A DNA stretch of 64,000 bases, taken from NCBI GenBank assembly GCA_009792885.1, contig WMCF01000026.1, forward strand, positions 2,418,001 to 2,482,000, written 5' to 3'. The position numbers were made by a program, and so were the translations under genes. Under the pieces are notes generated by a model. The model saw nothing but the letters and a program-made list of their open reading frames with translations, did no database searches and was not told the origin of the DNA. The DNA comes from Eremophila alpestris peregrina. Its lineage: Eukaryota > Chordata > Aves > Passeriformes > Alaudidae. This document shows positions 29,390 to 40,800 of the stretch, piece after piece. The number at the start of each line of letters is the position of its first letter. The stretch's first letter is position 1.

Positions 29390-29640
29390 TGCTTTCATTC
29401 TGCCCCTCTAGGAGCAGGAAACTGGGAGAAGACATGGCTGGTGGAGCTGGCCCAAACTGGCCAAAGGGGCAGCCCATTCCATGAAACATTCTGCTCCATG
29501 ATAACAGCTGGGCAAAAGGAGGAGGATGGGGTGGGGGGAATATTGGTGGTTAAGACATGGCCCTGTTACTTCTTCTGTTTTCCAGAAGATGGGGGATATC
29601 TGCCTGCCAGTGGAAATTAGTGAGTAAATTCCTTATAGAA
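29390..29640 (+). mobile_element. Probable ERVL-like solo LTR remnant
   Basis: The stretch GAGCTGGCCCAAACTGGCC, then AAAGGGGCAGCCCATTCCAT, then a TGGGGTGGGGGG run and ATCTGCCTGCCAGTGG follows the order of avian ERVL long terminal repeats as I remember them (promoter-proximal part, G-rich part, downstream part). It is more GC-rich than its surroundings. No retroviral gag, pol or env coding sequence was seen beside it, so a solo or fragmentary LTR is likely. The edges and subfamily are not determined. Confidence 0.45.
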
Positions 29641-31040
29641 TTCCTGCTGAATTCCAGTGACAGTGAGCAAGTGACTGGGTGGGTCAACCCACCACAGCTC
29701 CTTAGTAACAATGGGAAAAAAAAGGGACAATGTAAAATTTTCTAGGAGCAAATGTTTCACATCAGTAAAACTGAAAATACTTGACATTTCCTTTTTAGCT
29801 TTCCTTGAACAGAAACGATGCTGCACTTTAACCATATGGTTTAAATGCTGCTCAATGTGTGCACTACTTTTTCTAGTACAGGTCCCTGGGGAAGGTAGCA
29901 GAAAGACATCACAGATTCATTTGTAAGGAGGGCTTTGAAGTTACAAAATCCAACAGAACAGTGTTGTTTCAATGTCTAACACAGGAATTGAGTAATATCT
30001 GGATTATGGTATGCTAGTTTTTACCACGGATAACTGAATTACTTATTTCATGACAGCTACTTGATCAGGGATGAGTTAAACCTTTTCTTTATAATGTTGT
30101 TTCACACAGAAGCATATTTAATCCCAGGGAAAGCTATATATACCTATCAAGGAAACAATAGCTTTTTACTATACTATTAGCTCAAAATGGACAAATGTGT
30201 TCTTCATGTGAAAAGTTGATATTATTGTGTGGGACAGCAGTTAAACCTTGCTTCTTGAAACCAAATCCTAATAGCCTTCCTAATTTTAACTAAGTAAAAG
30301 GAAAAATCTAGTCAATAATTTGCTCAAACTTTCTATTGTTTTGATCATTGTTGCTAAAACTAATCAGTTTGGCTTTTGAATAACACACAAAAAAAAAAAA
30401 AGGTTGTTTTGTCTGACTGAGAAGTAAGCTAGCCCTTTGTGATATTCATAAAGCCTTATTTCAAATACACATTAAAATGTGTGAAAGGTTGTTCAGACTA
30501 TGACCTTTTCAAAACTGCTGTCGCTATGATGCACATTTCCTGCTCTTGGTGACATTGGGTGATGTGTTTGGCAGAATAGAGGATTGCCTGCTGTGCTGCA
30601 ATTGAAAAGCAATCAACCATTTGAATAAAGGTCCATGTATCTGTGATGAGGCAAACATGTAATTTGTTTCCTGCTTTGTGTTAAAGAAACTCTCTTTGCC
30701 TCTGGTTTGATGTTAAATGAATTATAAACATTTTTCAAAAGATTAAGATAATATGTGAGAAAGACAAACACTGCTAATGCTAATCAGAGCTAAGGATTTA
30801 ATTAAAAGTAATGAATTGCTGGCTTGAAACTGCTTAAAGGACATCAATCTATATTTACACTTAGAGCCAGCAGTGCTCTTAATCCAAATCTATTCAGCTG
30901 TTTGTGTCAGACCCGTGTGCATTTTCCATTCCCCCCATGTAAGGCAAGTAGCATGCCTGGAGCCCACAGACCATCCTATAAATTTAATGGTCACTGGTCA
31001 AATATAAGGAGGGTGATTAATGAAGGAGATTTTTACAAGG
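29641..31040 (+). other. FSTL5 intron sequence with a candidate conserved noncoding stretch
   Basis: No coding exon or named repeat. Bases 30470-30840 are of even composition with several TAAT cores and no simple repeats, the look of a vertebrate conserved noncoding element; this is judged by appearance only. Confidence 0.5.
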
Positions 31041-31640
31041 TTTAGTACTGTGCCCAAGAATCACCTCCTAGCAGTGAAGGAGCATTGGGCAACTCCTCCT
31101 TGGTTCCCCTGAGCCTGAGAAACATCCTTGCTAGGACAGTAATGTCACCTGAGGGAGCTGGCAGGGCCCTGGCTGTGAGGTGGCACGCAGGACCTTGCTG
31201 TGTGGCCCTGGGCAGAGAGACAGAGCACTGCTCAGCACCACTTGGGTGTGGAAACTGAGTTTGGTACAGGCAGAAATCCGAACAGGCACCTAACTGGAGG
31301 AAAGGCTCTGTAGTGGAGTTGTCACAGGCATTTGCTCTGATATCAAACAGGTGTTTAATAGGCCTGTTAGTGAGCAAGGCAGTTTGCAGAGGCAGGAACA
31401 CATAGAAAGCCTTTGTACTTGCAGAAGGCTGGGGCCAGGCAGCTGCTGAGCCCCCTGATGTGGGCACCTGGAGAGGAACGAGCCTATAAAAGGGTTGCTA
31501 TGAGGCTGAGAGAGGAGCAGGTGAAGGCTTTGGAAAGAGAGAAAAGTTTCTGCCTGATAACCAAAAGAGGTTGGTGGGGGTTTTTTTTGTGTAGTTCTGG
31601 TTGTATTGTAATTTCTCCTCATTTTCTTATGTGGTGGTTT
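31041..31640. other. Unexplained GC-richer patch with a TATA-like box
   Basis: Clearly more GC-rich than its neighbours. It contains CCTATAAAAGG at 31483-31493 on the plus strand, followed by purine-rich sequence and then a T/G-rich segment from about 31570. This order (GC-rich, TATA, then downstream T-rich) would suit a decayed LTR, but I cannot match it to a family. Overlapping minus-strand frames of 141 and 110 codons (31042-31467 and 31290-31622) show no known domain and most likely reflect the lower stop frequency of GC-richer DNA. Confidence 0.35.
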
Positions 31641-32159
31641 TGTTCCTGGTCTTCAATTGCATGAAAGCAAAGGAGGTATGATTTGATTTTTCTCTTTTCT
31701 GAGGCAACTAAATTCTGTGAGTTTTGCTGAAGATGACTTCTAAGTGCTGGCAAGAAAAACAAATTTGGATGGGCAGAGATGCTAACCTGACTGTATCTGG
31801 CTGACAGATGCACTTCTATGGGATGTTTCAATATCTCAGGTCAACAGCTAGGTAATCCAGCATTTACAGGTCTCCCTGATGTTACTTAGCATTATTTTGT
31901 GCTCCTTTTTCTCACTATAGTTTTGCATAGTATTTCTTTTAAAAGTGTGTCATTTTCTCCTAATTACCTTTATAACTTTATAACAACTTACTTTTCTAGG
32001 GCAATAAGAAAGTCACTTTATTTGAATATTCACCCCTATTCTCAGTGTGTTTAGGCTTGACTTTTAAGGTTGAAAAAATCCTGTAAACCGTAATGCCTGT
32101 GGTCAATTTCTGTTAGTTGGTCCTCACTGATAAAAACTGAGCCCACCAGAAGATCTCAG
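31641..32159 (+). other. FSTL5 intron sequence
   Basis: Spacer between the two GC-richer patches. I see nothing specific in it. Confidence 0.55.
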
Positions 32160-32560
32160 TTGAGTTCTGTGGAGGTGTAAATCTTTACAGTACTTCCAGC
32201 GCCCCTACAAGGGAGGAGGGAGGGGGAGCAAAGGGAGGTGTGTGTCTGAGGGCAGAGGGGGCAGGGAAGAAAGAAGGAGAGGATAGTACCAGACCCAGCC
32301 AAAAGCTTCTTTTGCACACAAGCAGAATAAACTTTTGTATAAAGCTTACGTAGCTGGTGCTGAAAGAAAACCATAACACAACAGCATAATGGTGTGCCAT
32401 GTGTATGACTTTCTTTCACTCCTGCAGGTAGGGGCAGGGCTGAGGGGTGTGAGCTGCAAGGGGCTGTTTCTGAGGGCCTTGGGCTGCAACTGCAGGTCCT
32501 CATCCTGCCCCTGCATGGCTGTAGGGCTTTTGTTTGTCCTTGTTTTCCACTCTCCCATTT
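32160..32560. other. Second GC-richer patch with a purine-rich run
   Basis: A G/A-rich run at about 32210-32285 (GGGAGGAGGGAGGGGGAGC and onward) is followed by an AATAAA at 32326-32331, then a region rich in GGGGC, CTGCAGG and GCAAGGGGC. Several minus frames stay open across it but are proline/serine-rich and overlap one another, which points to composition rather than coding. It may be a degraded LTR or other transposon, but the family was not recognised. Confidence 0.3.
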
Positions 32561-34944
32561 TTGAACCACTAGTTCTCTTTAGTTTTTTAAGACATGTGCC
32601 CTTATGTGTGGGAAATTCATTACTTTAATGATTATATTGACATTTTTGGAAATTTTATATTTGCTCTCAAATAATCTACTCTTTTCTTTGCATTTTTTTT
32701 TCTGCCCAAAATATTCCTAACCAAAATTTAAAAAAATAAAGTCTTAATTTCTGAAAAATTTTATATACCAAGAGTTCTGGATAATGAGTACTGCAGATTT
32801 AGTGTCATGTTCAGTCAATGTAATTACAAGCTATTCTGGCTAGTGAAATAAAAAACTGTTAAAGAACTGTTGCGAAAATACTACAGTTCAAAAATAGAAA
32901 CAGTCTGGAGCTTTAGTATTTATGAGCAGATTCCCACAGTTCAGGCTGGGGTCATGCCCTGCATGTATGGGTTAATGCCCTGCAAGTGCTAGTGGTGGGT
33001 GGTGATCAATCTTATTTGCTACTAAACCTGAGACTAGACTGAACACAAGGATTACAGTCTTGGTTGGGACTTTCACAGCTAGTGCATTAAGCAAAGATAC
33101 AGCTGTAGAGGTGGAATTGTCATTTACAGAATGGTTTGAAATAGAAGAGGAGGAAATGGGACCACAAGTCTTTTGACCCCAGAAATTACCATTAGTTGGT
33201 TGCACACAAAATATCTGTGCATTGTTTTGAAAAATAGCTACCACTTTGTTTTACATGACATGTGGGTGATGCAGCAAGTTAGGATAGAAACCATGAATGT
33301 AAATTATGTTGTTAGGGAAATAAGAAAACAGTCTTTGTGAGAGAAAGCTCAGCAGACAGAAAGCCTCTGTATGTGTGTGTATTCCAGCCCAGAGCCAGCT
33401 GTAGAACATGGTGATTCATACTCTCATGAATTTCCAAAGTTTCACTGTGCAACTTTTCTTTAAAGTGATTAGATAAATGATAAAGTAACTGTGTGCATTT
33501 CTGTGAGTCTTTTGCATTCTAAAGCATCAGCTCAATCCCCAGATGTAAATGAGTCAAACTGTGACCCACAGCTTGCTCAGCTATGGGTGCTGTTGAAGTA
33601 GCCTTTAAATAGGAAACCTGTATGAGGAATCCCAACTGACAACTTGAAACTGATTTACTAATTTTTCTTTTCTTAAAAGTTAAAGCAATTTTACTTTCTC
33701 TACTGTCTAAAACTTAAAAAAACCCCCAAACTTCGGCCCTCCTATTTGATATCTGTTTAGGGTTTTAAATTTCAAGAGAATTGGAAAAATCTATGTGACT
33801 GCTTTGACTGTTTTGGGTGTAACACACTTTTAGTGGTAGTTCTTGAGGTATGATTTTTTTTTTTTTTTAACTTAAGGCTATGATAATTTGAATGTTTCCT
33901 GACTTACTTGCAGACGGAACAAAGTACATTTTTTTTCCCTATAGTGCTGTAGATCCTTTCAAAATGTGTAAATACTGTACTTTTTTCAGCTGAATAATTT
34001 AGAGTAAATAGCTCATATGGGTGCACACTTTCCTGTTTTTGTGTTGTGGCATTTGACAAATGTAGACTTGCCTGTCATCACATAAGCAATAACAATTGCT
34101 GGAAAAATATTTGCGTTCATGGCTAGGTTATTTGTCATCCCAATTTACTGGCTTTCAGTCTCTTAATATTGAATATGTTGTGTTGCTTACCTTTTCAACT
34201 AAATTATTGAGTTATATCTAAACATGGCATCTAAAGTTCTTCTCAGGCTAATTTAGTTTCTAAAACTAAGTGCTTAGATAGAACAACAGCCTTCTGAAAA
34301 ACTCACTGTTTGTGATGATGATGGTCTCCTGAATGAGTGCTGCACCCTAGGCAATTTCATCCCAAGACATTTAGCCACACTGACATTCAAGAAACCCAAC
34401 CAAACAACCAGAAAAATACTCTAAAAACGCCCAACAAACTGAAAAAAACCCTCATCCATTACCAAGGTATCAAAAGTATACCTCTAACAGTAATAAATCC
34501 AGGAATGAAAAGTGTCAATTTCCTGATGGTTACTGAAATATGCAGGCATTCCTGAATGGGCTGCATGTTACAGCCCATAGTGGTTTAAAATGTGGTTTCT
34601 CTTTTGTAATGGCAAGATTTCTGTGGCTTGGAAGCAGTTCTATGCCAAGATTAAAATTATGGAAGTACCTATTTTGGAAACAAAAAAATAAAATGAAGGA
34701 TTTGCCAAATACAGTGATTTTTGCAATTTGGACTTGAGCAGTGAAAAGCAACAGAAGTTGGTTTTACTTAAGCTGGGTTTTAGTTGTTCATTAGTTTTTT
34801 AAACTTATAGCTAAATCCATTTCTTGGTATTTCTTTTTAGCTCTTTAGATTGATTTATTTGTTTACATTTTCATAATTTGGTGCATGTTTAATTCAAAAC
34901 TACGGGTTTGAGCATTTTGTCACCTATTTTGGAATTACACGGAC

Positions 34945-34963
34945 TTTATTTATTTATTTATTA
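34945..34963. repeat. (TTTA)n microsatellite
   Basis: About four and a half copies of TTTA in a row. Short and ordinary. Confidence 0.85.
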
Positions 34964-35109
34964 ACTGCTTTTTCTTAAATATGTACTGTAAACCACTGGA
35001 AACACTATACAGCTACTCCTTCTCAGTGCAGAACAACTCCCATTAAACATGCTAAAACTTAAGGCTATAATTTAACACTGACTGATGGCTTCAGATTGTA
35101 TCTGGAGAA

Positions 35110-35175
35110 AGAATCCTGCTTCTCCTGAGGTCAATGGGAATTTTACCACAGACTTCAACTGAAGGAGTTGCACAT
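35110..35175. repeat. Possible relict of an old amniote interspersed repeat
   Basis: AATCCTGCTTCTCCTGAGG, TCAATGGGAATTTTACCAC and GACTTCAACTGAAGGAGTTG carry the GGTCAATGGGA and GACTTCAA cores seen near 9040. They recall old repeats widespread in turtle, crocodilian and bird DNA. Family not assigned. Confidence 0.3.
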
Positions 35176-37149
35176 GCAGTGATGTATGCAAATTTATGTA
35201 TTGTTTTAGAATAGTTAATGGTGTAAAATGAAGACATATATAAAAAATCTCATAATAAATAGTTTTTCATTAGGGCAGAAAAGTTGCTTGTTTATTGCTG
35301 TACATAATTGGAATATGTTGACAAATACCAGTATTACAAATATCAATATATATAATGTAATTTATTCTGCCTTATCTGAAAGGTGTTTTGCATTCAAGCA
35401 TCAGATTTAATTAAGGTACTAAGATGAAGTCCCAAGAGAAGTTTTAAATTAGTTCTATTTTCATAACATATACAGCACAGTACATTTTTGAGTCACCACA
35501 CACCTCTCAATAATTCAGAGCAGTTGTCAGATGGAGATCTGAGATCTCTATCTTCTACTCAGAAAGCGTAAATAATAATGGTTTTAGTAATTTGTCCTCA
35601 AACTTAACAATTCCATCACCTCAGAGACGTTCTTAGATTCTGTAAAATGAATACATGACTTGTGCTGTAAAGCAGTCTTGGATAATGCAAAGCTTTATTT
35701 GAGCTTAGCTTTAGTATCAGGAAGTAGGGAGATTAGGTTTGCATTAATTTCTGTCAGTTAATGTCTGTTGCTCATGTGTAGTGGTGATACATTGGCAAAA
35801 GGAGGAATACTTTAAAAAACTTATGGGAAAATTTTACTGTTGAATTGGGTTTTCCTGCTTCAAGTCATTTTGGTGCATGGTAAACCCACCATCAGTCTGG
35901 CCTTTACACGTGTGTAAAAATCACTGTGTCTTAGTTACATCAGCCATACAACACCTGAGGTGCATATGTAGTCCTCTCAACTTTGTGCTGAAATTGTTGT
36001 CAAGTAATATAGTGAAAGCTTGTCATTAGAGCCAAATTTCATGGTTTTGTGCTTTCTGTAGCACATTTGTCTAGAAAATTCATGCTGTGTGAGAAAGCAA
36101 GAAACCAAAGCGTGGTTGTTTAACAGACCCGTAGGCTTCAGAAAAAAATTGGTGAGATTTTATTTCTGCAACTGAAGTGAAGAACATGAATTCTCAGTGA
36201 CTTGAAGAAATGTATGTCAAGCTATGGTACTGACATGTTAGCACTTCACTATGGAAAATGAATATAATGCAACCAAATTACTACCAAATTATGCATTGTG
36301 ATTTGCTTCTTCATGCTATTTTTATATGGGTTAGCCAAGGATGAACTCAGCTAGGATGTGAGGATAAGGAAAGTATGGCAAAGAATTAGAATAGCAGGTG
36401 TTTGTTCTGGATATTAGAAGCACGAAGAGAGATACTAAAATTAAGTAACTGTGAAGGGCAGTGTCTATTCCCACATTTGGAGAGATTTTAGTATTTTATA
36501 CCTATATTATGACACAATTATGTCATTATAAAACCTATTTATTGGTAATTGCAATTGACAATTCTGCTCTCATTTTCTCATTGTTTTCACATCATACACT
36601 TTCTCTTGCCAAGAAGCCATGTTTAGTTCTATGGCAATCAAAATGGAAACTGGGGATATAGTAAGGAAATATTACTGTGTACAGCACTTCTCCTTTCACC
36701 AAGAGATCTGCTACTGATAACAGTGCTTATCTTACATGGAGGCAGCAGCACAGATAGGATAGAAAGCAGACAGATGGCTTTGGTAGCCTCATGTACACAA
36801 TCCATTTCCTTATTTTAGGAACAGAAGGAGCTGAAGGTTGTGGCCAGCAGAAAGTCCTCTCTTTCTACTGCAGCTCTCTTAAAGCTCTGTTTGCTATCCA
36901 AATCACATTTGTCATCACTGAAATACCACTAGAGGTTCATGTGACTCCCTCTAGCCATCGTTCCCTTGATATATCAGTGCTCTTCCATGCTCTGTTTCCT
37001 GAAATGTCATTGTAATGCCACCACAGAGGTTTTGTTATTTTTTGTTTTTAAATTCTCCATATTTATTCAGAGCACTGATTCAGCTCTTGTTATTCTCATG
37101 GATCAGTCTCAGTGTGCGAATGCTATTTTATCTGCCTGTCAGAGTTCAT

Positions 37150-37275
37150 GGAGCTTCTGGAAGATGTTATTAATCACATGGTTTAGGTTCAGGTAGCCCT
37201 GCAAAGACCACAGAGTTAGATTCAATCCTTCTGGGTCCCTTCCAATTTGAGACATCCTGTGGTCTCAATTCTAGA
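37150..37275 (+). mobile_element. CR1 LINE 3' end, short fragment
   Basis: CACATGGTTTAGGTTCAGGTA, then AGTTAGATTCAATCCTTCTG, then GGGTCCCTTCCAATTTGAGA follows the 3' untranslated end of an avian CR1 (ATGGTTTAGG, a GTTGGACTCGATGATCC-type segment, GGGTCCCTTCCAAC). The terminal short repeats are degraded. It lies in the same orientation as FSTL5, about 350 bases upstream of the exon. Confidence 0.8.
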
Positions 37276-37589
37276 GAATACATTGTTCTATTGCCTGCAA
37301 CATTATAGCAATCTAAAGGTGATAAACTTCAATATACATTTAAAAAGTAATGATTTACTATGAAGTTTTTGATGATGAGTAACTCTTGTTACTAGATCTT
37401 GCTCTAAATTACAGTTGTGTCTGACAATGAATAAAACTAAAAAAGTCATGATAAAGAGACTATATTTTTTAACATCGGGCTGAACTGTGTTTAATATTAG
37501 TCAAGGATGTAAGAAAAGACATAGTCTCACTTAATTTACTCAAACCAATCCTTTTTGTATCTTGCGTGCAATTAAGCAAAATGTAATTA
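37276..37589 (+). other. Intron sequence just upstream of the FSTL5 exon
   Basis: AT-rich spacer between the CR1 remnant and the splice acceptor. Likely to include the branch point region at its 3' edge. Nothing else seen. Confidence 0.6.
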
Positions 37590-37625
37590 TTAAATAAAAC
37601 CTCATTTTTTTTCCCTTTTTCTCAG
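37590..37625 (+). promoter_or_regulatory. Splice acceptor of the FSTL5 exon
   Basis: A run of T and C with few purines (CATTTTTTTTCCC, then TTTTTCTCAG) leads straight to AG at 37624-37625. This is a strong consensus polypyrimidine tract and acceptor. It fixes the exon start because the reading frame upstream of it loses similarity to FSTL5. The branch point is not certain; the A residues near 37591-37599 are candidates. Confidence 0.85.
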
Positions 37626-37874
37626 GTTATCTTGGTCAGGAAGGCCATTTTGGATCATGTGAAAACAAGTACTGTGGTCTGGGCAGGCACTGTGTGGTGA
37701 ATGGGAAGACTGGCCAAGCTGAGTGTCTGTGCATGGAGCACTGCAAGCCTCACTACAAACCTGTGTGTGGGTCTGATGGAGAATTCTACGAAAACCACTG
37801 TGAAGTGCACAGAGCTGCCTGTCTGAAAAAGCAAAAGATCACCATTGTACACAATCAAGATTGCTTCTTTAAAG
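37626..37874 (+). CDS. FSTL5: FSTL5 internal exon encoding a complete follistatin/Kazal module (partial gene)
   Basis: Seen: a T-rich tract ending in CTCAG precedes base 37626 and AAAG|GTAAGC follows base 37874, giving a 249-base exon with phase 1 at both ends (two bases finish a split codon, 82 codons follow, one base starts the next). The frame is open throughout. Counting the split codon as residue 1, cysteines lie at 12, 17, 23, 34, 36, 40, 48, 59, 66 and 80: the ten-cysteine follistatin module, with an EGF-like hairpin followed by a Kazal domain. Recognisable cores are GSCENKYCGLGRHC, KPVCGSDGEFYENHCEVHRA and CLKKQKITIVHN. Known: FSTL5 is a secreted, mainly neural protein with a follistatin module, EF hands, two Ig domains and a C-terminal beta-propeller-like region. 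The paralogue FSTL4 differs at the first cysteines and in the KKQKITIVHN segment as I recall it, so FSTL5 is preferred. Exon number is not determined. No stop, frameshift or missing cysteine is seen. Confidence 0.88.
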
Positions 37875-37880
37875 GTAAGC
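37872..37880 (+). promoter_or_regulatory. Splice donor of the FSTL5 exon
   Basis: AAG|GTAAGC matches the U1 donor consensus at seven or more positions. It falls directly after the conserved FFKG end of the follistatin module and leaves one base of a glycine codon (phase 1). Reading on past it reaches a stop within five codons, which supports this as the true exon end. Confidence 0.85.
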
Positions 37881-40800
37881 ATGGCTGAACAATATCTGGA
37901 ACATTGCTGTTGGGTATGTGTTTTCAAGCTGTTCAATTAAATCTCTGTAGGATCTGCACTGAGTGTACAGTGAATAAATCACTTGAAAAATTAATACAGT
38001 AAGTATTGCACTCCAGAGATGCCTTATGGATTTTTTTTTTCCTTTTGTTTATACTCAATGCTCTGGGCAATCACCCCTTTTTAACCTGAGTAAACCAGTT
38101 GTCTCTTAGAAACTAATCTATGGCTGCTTGCCTCACAAATGTGGTTGCTGGCCTCATTCATCTAAACGTACTTATATCCCAAAGCCTGAAGGATATTAAT
38201 CTTTGGTGCAGGAAAACCAGAATTTAGGATTTCAGAGGGGTTTTGGAAGGTTGCAGGATCTGTTGCTCATATTTGGTGTTGAAGTTGGTAGATCAGCAGC
38301 TTGTTCATGGCTAAATGGGTCTTTCTTGCTTTGAATTAGGATGATGAAAAGTTTACTTGTGTACTCATCAAAGCATACAAGATAAGTTAGTTTTTAGTCT
38401 TCTGAATGCTAAGAGATGCCAGCCTAAATTCTGAGAGATACACCTTATGCTAAGCATTTTATGATGACAATGTCAGCAATTGCAAGATGCTCTTTTTTTT
38501 TGTATCATTTGAGCACACCTTGCAGGTTGCTGGAACTCTGCCAGTGAAGACTGTGAATATTTGTGACTACTTTGACAGATTTTGAGCATGTTTTCACTGG
38601 TTAAAAAAAGTTGGAGGGCTTTGGCAGGCGGGTAAAATTTTTAATAAAGCCCTTTTTAATTAGTCTTTCTAGTACTTCCTGAAAACATGATAAGCTCAGC
38701 AACTTCATAAAAAATGCTGAGGTATAGGTGTCCATAGGTTACACTGGGGGTGTGGAAATCTTCTAAAAGGAATACTCGTATAAGTAACAGGAAAAGTTTA
38801 ACTTTGTTCAAAAACTAACTGTGGACACTGTATAAAATTGATATATTATCACAATATATAGGCTTTAAGCACATGGCATGTGTTCTGAGGTAGTGGAAAA
38901 TTAAAATAGGATTCTAGGAGTATAACATATAGGGCTTGTAGGAAATGGTTTGTGCAATAACAACAAAACATGAATGCTTCCATCCTAACAATCACAATCT
39001 CTTTTTTAAAAAGTCTGTTGATGCAGTGCTCTGATAGAAGAAGTGACAGTAGAAAACCACAGAATGGTTAAATTTATGGGGCTAATTTCAATTTTTTAGT
39101 ATGGTGGATAAAACACAAGTAGTTTCAGAGCATGTGTGGGAAAAATTATAGCATTGCTACATTTTTCCCCTTAGAAAAAAAGAGAGATTTATTTATGGAA
39201 ATGAGACAGTATTTCAGGTAGAAATATAATCCAAAGGTTTTGGTAGCTCATCTTTATCTTTTAAATTCACCATGCTTCTTTCACACTTGTGGACAATGGA
39301 CAATTTGAATGGTGTTCAGCTTCAGACACCTAATTTAGATGCTAGATTAACAAATTGAAAAAGTGTGTTTTTCCTTTAGTCAGTTGCAGTCTTTAGTAAA
39401 GAACAAGGGTATCTGCGTGACTTTGTCTGAGACACCTTCTGAAAACTTATTTATCAAGATACTAAAGTTCTCTAATTAGGGCTGTAACTACATGCCTAAA
39501 ATTAATGTCGAAAATTACATTTTCCTTCTTTTTTCTCAGCTTATGTTGTCTTCAGTCATATTAAACAGATGATGGGGACAGTTATTTTAATTTATATTAT
39601 TTCATATATATGGGCCATATCAATGTCAGTTTTTTCCATGTTAACTTCACCTGCTTCACTGCTGTAGTAGAGCACAGTGCTGTTAAAACATTGCTGCCTT
39701 TTGTGACTGTCTTCCAACATCCACCATATCTACATGGTAAAGGGGGCAGATGTCAAGCTGTTTTTGTATGATTTCTGTCTTTTACAAAGCATTTATAAGC
39801 TAACCACTAGTAAGTAGGTTGCCTTCAATAAAGCTGAAGGTTCTGCCAGTGACAGGTGAAAAAATACTAAAAAGCTAATAGGAAAAAGCCCATAACAGTG
39901 CTCCTCCTGGACAGAGAAGGTGAACCTCATCCTTGCTCATGGTGTCAGAAGGGCACTGCCACGTGTCCTCCTTGTTAGTTTAGCTGACATCCTCTAGCAC
40001 AAATGATCTCATTTCAAGGAGCTGTTCCTGAGGCCATAAAAATTCAAAGAAGATCAGAAAATAAATATGATGAGCACTTTGTTTAGACTTTCACAAAACC
40101 CTTTAGATGAGGCTACTCTGAACTGAGGCAGGGTGTGAGGGGGAGGAATGCCTGCAAGATGCTGTTAACATGATATGATAGTCACTGTCAACAATGACTA
40201 TATTATGGTGGCAATTGAGTATTTTTAATTTGTGGTTGATTGCTAATCTATTGTGTACTTAGCTGCTTTTTTTTTGGTGTATTTTGTCTCGAACAAGGTC
40301 ATGCTTTGAAGTATTTGTGCTTCAAATCCTCATACTGGGTTGTCTGTTCTCCCCTCTTCAGAGGAAAATATTTCTTGATGCAGAAATTTTAAATTTTAGA
40401 TTGGGTATGGAGCTCAAGATGGGAGAAGCTGAGAAATACATCTTATTAAAATGAGTAAGCTTACCAGAAAGCACTAGTATTCTGTGTCTGGGGAATAAAA
40501 TTTTAAAAGCTAATGTTCTATATAACCAATTAACATTACAATAGTAGCTAGGTAGCTATAATTATTTGAATAATAGATCTTGTAGCTAAATGATTTATGG
40601 TTGATCTCAAACATCATGAGTTCTACTTAATGGTTTGAAAATTGCCCTTTTAAACACTTACATGCTAAGTGGAGTTTAAAGATTGCCTTGCTAAATGAGA
40701 GAGATGTTTGGCTTATATGTTGAAACTCCATTAAAATAACTGAGAAATGTGTGTCTTAGCTAGGATGTGCATAGAACACAGACAAAAAGCATCCTTCACA

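Larger units (their letters stand above)
32561..37149 (+). other. FSTL5 intron sequence
   Basis: AT-rich, no supported exon. Contains a T15 run at 33854-33868 and a (TTTA)n tract at 34945-34963. A possible old repeat relict lies at 35110-35175 and has its own entry. Confidence 0.6.

Noticed and set aside
31042..31467. 141-codon minus-strand open frame, the longest in the window
   Set aside because: No known domain, overlaps a 110-codon frame in another minus frame, and lies in a GC-richer patch where stops are rarer.
31413..31664. MRLREEQVKALE segment (31500 onward) as the FSTL5 segment upstream of the follistatin module
   Set aside because: Resemblance to the arginine/lysine-rich N-terminal part is a few residues only, the frame runs into stops, and there is no suitable donor.
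32156..32569. 137-codon minus-strand frame with overlapping shorter ones
   Set aside because: Biased proline/serine composition over a purine-rich run and three overlapping frames indicate composition, not coding.
37655..37936. 93-codon minus-strand frame opposite the FSTL5 exon
   Set aside because: It is a shadow of the real exon on the other strand and has no similarity of its own.
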